From NCBI GenBank assembly GCA_034509925.1, contig CM067531.1:2719001-2783000 (forward strand): a stretch of DNA of 64,000 nucleotides, given 5' to 3'. Numbering within the stretch: the first letter of the stretch is position 1; each line of letters opens with the position of its first letter. The notes under the pieces were generated by a model that saw only the letters and a program-made list of their open reading frames with translations, ran no database searches and was not told where the DNA came from. A program made the position numbers and the translations under genes. This DNA is from Hirudinaria manillensis (lineage: Eukaryota > Annelida > Clitellata > Hirudinida > Hirudinidae). Of the stretch, positions 55,341 through 64,000 are shown piece after piece.

Positions 55341-56403
55341 GGGGCTATTGATATCTTCGTCCCGTCTGTAGTCCAACGTCGCAGCTTCCATATTTTATTG
55401 GCTCCACTTATATTTATTTTTATTTTTATTTATTTTTATTATTTTTTTATGAAGCCATAAAAACACGAGACTCTCGAACGTGCATGGAAACATTTTCCAA
55501 TCATTTAACATCCGTTTTGGACGACGACGACGACGATGATGATGATGACGACGACGACGATGATGACGGCGATGATGATGATGACGATGATGATTATGGT
55601 GATGATGATGAAAGTGATGAGAGAAGACAAGAAGATGTCGGATGAATGGATATTGTTGCAATCGAAAAACAATCGAAAGACAATCTGAAGTTTTCCTTTA
55701 ATTAAAAGAAATTAAAACAATTAAAATTAATAAAGTAAATAAATGACAAATAGTTTTACCATTTTATCGTGAAAATAGTTTTAACCAGAAAGCTAGACAC
55801 GAGCCATTAAAGAGAGCAGTCATAAAAGCGGGCATCGTATCGATCCATAGACAGTTCTCATGTGTATGACTCTTAGAATTCAATCGTCTCGTGGGTGTCG
55901 GTTGGCCCAATCATCCCCTAAGGGCCGACGCAATGCCCTCAAAGGTCCCCCAATATTTCCGTGCACAAAGGAAAGTCTTGCTTTATGGCCGATTGACGTG
56001 GGATGCGTTGATGTACGCGAGTGTTTCAGGCGAGTTTCTGGAGATGTTAGCATTCGGGATGTTTGCATTTCCTTTGTTTGATGATAGTATTTTTTTTGTA
56101 TTCTTTTGTTTTGTTTTATTGCTGCAAACATCTTTTCATCTTGAAGCATTCAGTTGTACTTATCGTACTAAGCATTTAAGTTATGCAAACAGAGAGGCTA
56201 ACCCCAGCTGAGCGCTATAAAAATTAGCAACTGAATTGGAAAAAAAAAGAAACTGCAAAAAAAGTTCGAAATAAGAATAAAAATTGCTTTTAATAAGATA
56301 AATTCAATTTTACGCTCTTACCTTAGCATATTAAAGTCACCCGCTGTTAAAATCCCCATTCAAAGAATACAGTGAACATCTGATACCAATGTAATGGAAC
56401 AAA

Positions 56404-56454
56404 ACCCTAACCCTAACCCTAACACTAACCTTAACCCGTAACCCTAACCCTAGC
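56404..56454. repeat. Interstitial telomere-type repeat (CCCTAA)n
   Basis: Perfect CCCTAA units followed by degenerate ones (ACTAAC, CTTAAC, CCGTAA), then two more CCCTAA and a CCCTAG. This is the complement of TTAGGG, the common animal telomere motif. About eight units. Confidence 0.9.
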
Positions 56455-58008
56455 CATACATCAGAGTTCAAAGATCCACTGATCTGTCATTCAACTAAAA
56501 CTCCTGAAATCATGATTACTTTCAAGGCATTTCGTTTTCACTGCGCATACCAGATGGCGCAATCGGACGGAAAGTTATCTCAACAGTACCTGGAAATCTT
56601 TGGGAAACTGAAACCGATTTTCCATTCCTAGCTTGGAATTCCATAATCGGGGTTTTCCCGGATTTCACACTCCATCTAGCGTCCGGTTCCATGCGTCCAT
56701 TCACTTGTCCGTCCGTCCATCCTTCCATTCGCCGGCTCATCCGCAATTGTCATTTATGTAGCGCTCTTTCTTGAATCGCTGGAAACCCAGGAGGCAGAGA
56801 AGCAGCCGTCTTTCCACTTCCGGGAGTTGTTCGATTTGGTAGTAAAAGTATTTTATGGCTCCATTAGGCTGCTTTGCAGTTGTTGGTTAATTAAAAATTA
56901 AATTTATTATTATAATTATAAATTATTATAATTATTAATTATTTTTATTTATTTATTCTCCACCACAACCCGTACAAACATATCTGTCATCATTCGTGTC
57001 TTGGAATAGAAGCCCTGAACTTTGAACTCTGAACCCTGAACCTTGAACATCCAACGGATAAAAAAGAAACCTTCAGGCTTGTGAGACCTCGGCCCTTGAC
57101 CTTCTGACCTTCTGACCTTTTGACTTTTCGACTTTTAAACGTGCATAGTTAACATGTCAGTCGACCTGCTTTGTTAGGGGAGCCTAAGCCATAAACAATC
57201 ATCATTGCATCAGTGAACATGTCAGGAGTGATGATGATGATGATGACAATGACGACGATGATTATGATGACGACGACGATGCTGATGTTTATGACGGTTA
57301 TGATGATGACGACGATGATGATGATGGCGATGGTGGTGATGGGGCGGTGAGGTTCAGCTGTTCAATGGCTGCGTTTTATTGTCGAATTATCGCTCACCTG
57401 TTGTGACATCATGTTTCCATGTCGATGGATTTTCTGGAAAGGACTCCAAAAAGGTCAAAAAGGGTTTAGTAGTGAATTTTATTCAATTTATAAACAATTT
57501 TAGACATTTGTTTTTGAATTAATAAAAATATATTTCACATGTTAATCAATAATTCATGGTTTGAAGAAAATTCAGGTTTTACTAGTTTGTTAGCAATATT
57601 TTAAATGTTTAAATAATTAAATGTTTTAATTGATATAATATTGATATAATTATCATTGTTTGACAGTGTTTGCTGTTTGTTTGTGTGCTTTGATTGAAGT
57701 CATTCAATCACTGGAACATTCCCATTCAACCCATCTCCACATTTGTCCATTCATTCACTTTTTCATCCATCCATCCATCCGTTCGTCCGTCCATCCGTCC
57801 GCTCGTCCGTCCATCCATCCCTCTGCCACCAGCCTACCGACCGACCCACCATCCATCCATCCATCCACTCGTCCATACATCTGCTTCCAAGCGGCAGAAG
57901 AGATTCATTGGAGGAAGGAACGTGTTTTCCTCAATCGTCTCCTGGAGCGGGTGGAAGAACAGTTTTCCAATCATTTGGATGCAAGAAAAAAAAGCATACA
58001 AATTCATG

Positions 58009-58145
58009 TCCATCCATCCATCCATCCATCCATCCATCCATCCATCCATCCATCCATCCATCCATCCATCCATCCATCCATCCATCCATCCATCCATCCA
58101 TCCATCCATCCATCCATCCATCCATCCATCCATCCATCCATCCAT

Positions 58146-58181
<36 letters not shown>

Positions 58182-58186
58182 CCGTG
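58009..58186. repeat. Longest (CATC)n array, about 42 copies
   Basis: About 165 bases of perfect TCCA repeat, ending with TCCG variants. A diverged TCCA/TCCG block lies upstream at 57763-57875. It creates Ser-Ile-His-Pro frames forward and Met-Asp-Gly-Trp frames in reverse. Confidence 0.97.
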
Positions 58187-58805
58187 TGCTTGTTTTGTTT
58201 CAAAAAGCGTACGAAATCAACTCTTAAAATCCCAAGTTTTTTTTTTCGGCGTGGCTTTGAGTTTTCAAAAGGTTCTGAAAATTTCTGCTCCTTTGAAACT
58301 CCTTGAAGTTTTTATTTTGTTCAGAAAATGCAGATTGAAAATCTAAGAAGATGTTTGCACCTGTTCGGATTTATTTCTTTGACTTGAACTTTCCAATTGT
58401 TATCAGCCACCGTTATGAACACGATGATGATAATGATTATTATTATCATCATCGTCGTCGTCGTCGTCATCAACATCGTTGCTTTTGACGATAAACGTGT
58501 TATCGGTTCTGAAACATCTTGCTCTGACAGAAATATATTCAATGGCAGAATAGCAATTGATGGTTATATTTTTTCATGTATTTATCCATCTATCCATCCA
58601 TCCATCCATCCATCCGTATGTCCATTCGTCCGTCCGTCCGTCCATCCATTCGTCCACCCACCCAAAGGCTATTCTTCCGTTCCAGGAAGCATGTGTTCTT
58701 CAATGAATATAAATGACCACACAAGTTCTATCGTCACGCTTCCTTCATCACAAAGTCCTCATCGTCATCATCATCATTACCATAATCCTTGACACTATCA
58801 TCATC

Positions 58806-58862
<57 letters not shown>

Positions 58863-59721
58863 GTCGTCGTCGTCGTCATCGTCAGCGTCATCGTCATCGT
58901 CGTCGTCGTCGTCATCGTCATCGTCATTATCGTAACACAAAGGCTGATATCAGTGCTGTCATCTTTGTCAAATTTCAAACTTTTAATTTCAAGTTTTGCA
59001 AGAAGATTTTGCATGATGAGAATCATAATGATAATGATGTTGATGCTGGTGACGATGACGAGGAAGACGACGATGATGAGAGTGATGATAATGATGGCAA
59101 TAGGCGATAATGAGGATGTGGAAGTCGGAATGCGTTTTCAGACAACTCAGCTGACGTCATCTCGGATTCGTGACGCAACCGACTTTAAAATTATCAAAGT
59201 TCGTGGACCTGATTTTCTGGATATTTTAAATAAATATCTAAAAAATACTTTGAAAATGCTTCGTAAAGACTTTTTTAAAAAACAAATTCACTTGAGGCCA
59301 TGTAATGGAATTGTTGTTGTTATTGTAGTTGTTTTTGTTGATGGTGGTGGTGGTGGTGTAGATGTAGTTGTTGCTGGGTTTTTTCCTTATTTTCTGTTAG
59401 ACAGAATAAATTCTTAAAGAATAATCAGAAATAAAACCAGAAATTACACGGAAATATTTAAACTGACATCTAATAACGTTAATAATAACATTTATAATAT
59501 AATTATAATATAATTACGACGTAATTCGTTGGTATTTTCATGATAAACACAACGACATCAGATGAAGTTAAATTCCTCGAATGATTAATTGTTCCTCGCA
59601 TAAAATGCCGTAAATCAGATAAAAAAATGCCTTTTAACATTTTTTTGGATATTTCTAAGAGTATTAGTGTTATTAATATTATTAACGTTTATTGTGATAC
59701 TGTAAATATAGTGTTAATATA

Positions 59722-59838
<117 letters not shown>

Positions 59839-60671
59839 ATAATTATTTCCTCATCTTATTATTACAGTATTATTAAATTATAATTTATTGTTAATATTTC
59901 AACCACGCAATGTCATTGGAGTAATAAAGTTAATATTACATTTATTCAATGTTTTAATGATGTTTATTAGACAGCGGCAGAAATAAAAAAATTATAATAA
60001 GCTGTTGTGGGAATCATGGAGAATTGCAAAGCATGGGTTTGAAATGTTCGGATGAATTTTTAGGTTCGTTAAATTTTATGAATTTATCGGATTTAAATTA
60101 CCATTAGTCGTTTTATATTCATAGAATCATCCTTGTCATCGGCCCATCCATCCATCCATCCATCCATCCATCCATCCATCCATTCATCCGTCCATTGGTC
60201 CGTCCGTCCACGCGTCCATCCAATCATCCAGGGTCTTTCCGTTCATTTTGCCTTCCAGTTATTCATTCCTTCAACACATTCATTCGTTCATTCGTTCATT
60301 CGTTCATTCGCTCATTCGCTCATTCGTTCATTCGTTCATTCGTTCATTCGTTCATTCATTCATTCATTCATTCATTCATTCATGCATTCGGCGGTTCTTT
60401 CTAAATTTTTTCCATGCAGTTCTCAGAGAAAAAAAAATCTTTTTTTTTTCTTGCCTGTCGAAAGCAAACAGGTTTCACTGGATGAGGTGATGATGGTGAT
60501 TATGATGATGATTGTGATGTAATGTAATATAGGTACACATTGTGACAATAATTATAATTATTATAATATTATAATGTCGATATAAAAGAATTCTCAATTT
60601 TAAATATTTTCTTCAAAAATGCAAAATTTCTCAAATGCGGCTGTCCATCTGACTTTAAGCAGGACGGAGGT

Positions 60672-60788
60672 TTGCATACAAATGTCGATACAAAATGTGG
60701 ATACAAACTGTGGATACAAAATGTGTATACAAAATGTGGATACAAAATGAGGATACAAACTGTATATACAAAATGTGTATGCAAATGT
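60672..60788. repeat. 14-base tandem ATACAAAATGTGG
   Basis: About nine imperfect units of GATACAAAATGTGG / GATACAAACTGTGG / TATACAAAATGTG. The GATACAAA core is shared with the tandem at 40895-41030. Confidence 0.85.
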
Positions 60789-61549
60789 TTGTTGTGCGTG
60801 TCAATGGACCCAAAGTAGGAATGAATATCAATGCAAAAAACGTTCGCGAAATAACAACAAAATATTTTTAAAATATATTTTCTCTTTTATTGGGAACTTT
60901 TTTTCTTTCCAAAACTTTTTAGCAGTTCATTAACTTGATTTATTTCAACAAATGGATTTAATTTATCTTATTTTATTCTGCAAAATAAACTGGACGGTCG
61001 ATCTTACCAACGACAACAACAACAACAAAAACGACGACAACAACAACAACAACCTCGACAACGACAACAACAACAACAACGACGACAACAACAACAACCT
61101 CGACAACGACAACAACATGCCGTGGTTGTGCAGCTGAATATCTAAAAAACAAAATAATTCGTCTTTATATCCACAACAAAATCTTTTAACTGAACTTCGT
61201 CTTTCTTTTCAGACGTTTAGCATTTAAAATTTCACTCATTTTTGTGACATTTAACTTTTAAAATTTATTTTTTAAAGTTTAAATGACGAGAAAAAATTGT
61301 AAATTTGTAAATAAATAATAAATTAAAATTCCGAAAACATTCGCAAAGGTCGTCATGCATTTGTTACGAGTTCTTGAAATCCAACTTTTCCAGCGGCTTT
61401 CAGTGCAAAGTTTTTTATTTAAATTTCTGGAAAAACAGCATTTATTTAGATTAAATTAAAATAGATGCTTCATAAATCTTATTATTATTATTCATCATAT
61501 TATTATTTTTTTATTATTACTATTATTACTATTATTATTATTATTATTA

Positions 61550-61601
<52 letters not shown>

Positions 61602-62339
61602 TGTGGTAATTTAAAGTTATTAACAAATCGTTAATTAGAAGTCATTAATATTGTTTAAAACCTTATCAGGTAAACATTAATTAAATATTTTCAATATAAA
61701 TATTTATTTCATAATTTAATCAACAATTTGTTAATATTAGAAGTCGTTAACATTTATTAGAACTTAATTTAGCAATTATTAATGATAAATTTTCAATATT
61801 CAAACATAACTGCACATTATAGATATATATTATTTGTCATCCAATTATGTATTGTTTGTAAATACAGCTCGATCCAATGTAATATTTGCTGGAAATATTT
61901 CCCACGTGGAAAATGGCTTTTAAAATTAGAATTTTTACTTTCAATAAACGTCATTATTTCTTTATTCTTCCTTTGTCGAGCAGGGCAAACATTCCAGAAG
62001 CTTCGGGTTCAGTGCAATAACGGGCCTTGGAAGATGCCCTCTTGCGAGCAAACATCGCTAATCTCACGTGATCGGAAGTTGAATTGACTCGTTCGAAAAA
62101 GACAAATAGTCATCTAAATAAAAGAAATAAATAGATTATTAGCAGTAAATAACAGCAATTAATCAATCAAAGGAGTGAAAATAAAAAACGGAAAGCTGTG
62201 CCCTCGGGGTAAGAAAAAAAACTCCAAAGCATCGAGGAACGCCCAGAGTTCAGAGTTCATAGAGTTCAAAGTTCAGAGTTAAAATAACCGGACAAACAAG
62301 CAGATAAACAAACAGACAGACAGACAAACCGGCAAAAAA

Positions 62340-62663
62340 ATGCCGAGCATAAAGTTTGGCAAAGGTCTGAAAGACGGCAGTCATCCGGTCTATTCCCTTC
62401 TGGACTCCCTGGTCTCCACCAGTACCAGCAGCAGTAGCACCACAACCAGTCCCCCTTTGAACCACGACTCTTACAATTCCTACGACGAGGAAGAAGAAGG
62501 CGAATCCTGGATCAACGGACCTTTCCAGCCGTCGACTGACCGGTATCATCATCATCATCTGTTCGCAAGTCCGGCGACGCCTGGAAAGCACAATCCCATG
62601 ATGTCCATGGCCGTTAGTTTTGTTTCTGTCAACTTAATAATTGATTTAAATGAATTAATTATC

Positions 62664-62725
<62 letters not shown>

Positions 62726-63002
62726 GCACCAACAATAATAATGATAACAAAAACAATAACTATAATAATAATATTATTATATTATATTATAATAGCATTA
62801 ACCAATCAACGACGGACAGGTACTCATGCTGATAGTAGTGGCCTCCTTGTCTCTGGTCGTTGGCGCCATCTACATGCTCATCTACTTCAAGAGCATCAAA
62901 CCGATGTCCGCCAGGTCGAGGAGTTACGTGGATCAAGGAGGAAAGACGGACGACGATGGCGGTAGATCCAAGTCTGCACATCCCTTCTTCAGGCGGAAGT
63001 GA
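62340..63002 (+). CDS. Predicted two-exon single-pass membrane protein, 151 residues
   Basis: Exon 1 is 62340-62612 (91 codons, donor gttagt); exon 2 is 62820-63002 (acceptor ggacag, 60 codons and TGA). The phase matches, and an in-frame TAA at 62280 makes 62340 the first Met. The N-terminus begins MPSIKFGKGLKDGSHPVYSL; then come a Ser/Thr-rich stretch, an acidic YDEEEEGES patch and a His run. A hydrophobic helix VLMLIVVASLSLVVGAIYML follows, then a basic KPMSARSRSY segment and an FFRRK end. There is no signal peptide, so it is a candidate single-pass membrane or tail-proximal anchor protein. The splice removes an (AAT)n-rich intron. I recognise no family and propose no function. Confidence 0.55.
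62612..62819 (+). repeat. (AAT)n in the intron of the predicted membrane protein
   Basis: AAT repeats at 62663-62722, then mixed AAC/AAT and TTATA sequence up to the acceptor. Confidence 0.85.
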
Positions 63003-63889
63003 CGTAACCAAGACGTTCGACAACGACAACGTCTTTTCCATGGTCCTTCTCTTCTTCCTCCTCCTCCTCATCATCATCTTCGTCGTCATCGTCATCATTG
63101 GCTTTCCTGTCGGCCATTGTACAAAAAACGGTCACATCTCTCCGGTCCCTTCATTCGATTAATGACAACAGCACTTTTTTTTTCTCTCTTTCAACTTTTC
63201 TTAATAACGATTAGTCGATTCTAGACTGTGGTTGTTGTTGTTGTTTATGACGATGATGATGATGTTGGTAATGGTGAAGATGTTGATGACGATAACGACG
63301 ATGATAATGATTCTTTCTAAAACGTTCGTCAAACATTTGCGTAGAATTTCTTAGGATCGAGATTCATATTCTTGTTGTTGTTGTTGTTGTTGTTATTATT
63401 TGTTGATACGAAGGAATATACAAAACTTTGCACAGTGTTTTCAGCAATAGACGTTTCTTCTTGCGACATGATTGCTGAAATCGCAATTATCAAGAATTGC
63501 TCAACATCCAAACCACCAACAACAACAACTACGACGATAATAACAACCACAACACCAACAACAACCACAACAACAACGACAACGACAACGACCTACCTAT
63601 CAACGACGTCAAAACACACCACCATCGTCATGGCAACCTCGTCAACAACGTGAAATCCCCATCAAACAGAATAATACAAAAAAACAACTAAAATAGCGGT
63701 GATGTTTCCATTCTTCGTTTTAAAGCATTTCTTGCATCGCGTTTATTCCTAAAAGGAACGTTTTTTTTCTTCGTAATCATCCGTCACTCTTTCATTCATT
63801 CATTTGTTCGTTCATTCATTCATTCATTCCCGTGCACTCCTTGACTCGTCGTCGTCGTCGTCTTCTGTTGCCTTCCATTATTAAACAAA
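63003..63889. other. 3' flank of the membrane protein and simple repeats
   Basis: CTCCTC/ATC pyrimidine-rich run at 63045-63100, GAT at 63248-63310, GTT at 63374-63398, ACA/ACG at 63508-63600 and CATT at 63793-63830. Frames here are low-complexity. No other gene seen. Confidence 0.5.
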
Positions 63890-64000
63890 ATGGCGACTCA
63901 AAGATGGCGTGACTCGTGCGAGAGTAAAATTTTTGTTCGAGCACTAGTTTCGGTTTCATTTTCAGGTATTTCAATAAAGAATCGTTTAACGTCTGCTGTG
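63890..64000 (+). CDS. Possible start of a further gene, cut by the window end
   Basis: An ATG at 63890 with good context (ACAAAATGG) opens MATQRWRDSCESKIFVRALV and stays open for 37 codons to the window end. Two ATGGCG motifs (63890 and 63905) resemble YY1-type sites that often sit at animal transcription starts, so this could instead be promoter and 5' UTR. No homology recognised. Confidence 0.2.
   Translation, partial: MATQRWRDSCESKIFVRALVSVSFSGISIKNRLTSAV

Noticed and set aside
57660-58346. Frames of 177-228 codons rich in His-Pro-Ser-Ile and reverse frames of Met-Asp-Gly-Trp
   Set aside because: They are translations of the (CATC)n array; a 4-base repeat without stops opens all three frames on both strands.

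Overview
This is AT-rich animal nuclear DNA: one large spliced gene, two non-LTR retrotransposons that are still mostly intact, and a very high load of simple repeats. The exons follow GT-AG rules. A short interstitial run of the TTAGGG-type telomere motif is present near 56.4 kb. The kinesin gene is the CAP-Gly-bearing KIF13/Kinesin-73 type. These points, together with CR1/L2-like and R4/Dong-like retrotransposons, fit an invertebrate metazoan, probably marine. I cannot name the phylum from this sequence alone.

From 3324 to 28297 (+) lies a KIF13/Kinesin-73 homologue (kinesin-3 family). I could trace 33 coding exons with consistent reading phase across every junction, giving about 1,843 residues. 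Exons 1-7 carry the motor (P-loop, switch I, switch II), 8-9 the neck coiled coil, 9-11 the FHA domain, 12-14 the stalk, 14-25 the kinesin-3-specific central regions, 26-31 a Ser-rich and acidic tail, and 32-33 a CAP-Gly domain. The first exon or exons (start codon and the first roughly 80 residues) are not recognisable here and should lie before position 1. The introns are full of (AAT)n, (ATT)n, (GAT)n and short minisatellites; several of these touch splice sites.

From about 31.23 to 35.01 kb (+) is a nearly complete CR1/L2-like element: ORF1 with coiled coil and RRM-like region, ORF2 with apurinic-type endonuclease and FADD reverse transcriptase, then a 3' hairpin and an AAAT-type tail. 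Around 40.54-40.90 kb is the 3' remnant of another LINE. From about 42.44 to 46.66 kb (-) is an R4/Dong-like element with a single 1,183-codon frame (Myb-like N-terminus, YMDD reverse transcriptase, CCHC knuckle, PD-(D/E)XK-type endonuclease). It is bordered on both sides by TAA/ATT arrays, as expected for an element that targets TAA repeats.

From 46.7 to 62 kb I see no convincing gene. The region is dominated by (CAT)n, (CATC)n, (ATT)n and degenerate minisatellites, with some small palindromes and repeat remnants. At 62340-63002 (+) a two-exon frame predicts a 151-residue single-pass membrane protein of no family I recognise. The window ends in an open frame that may begin a further gene.
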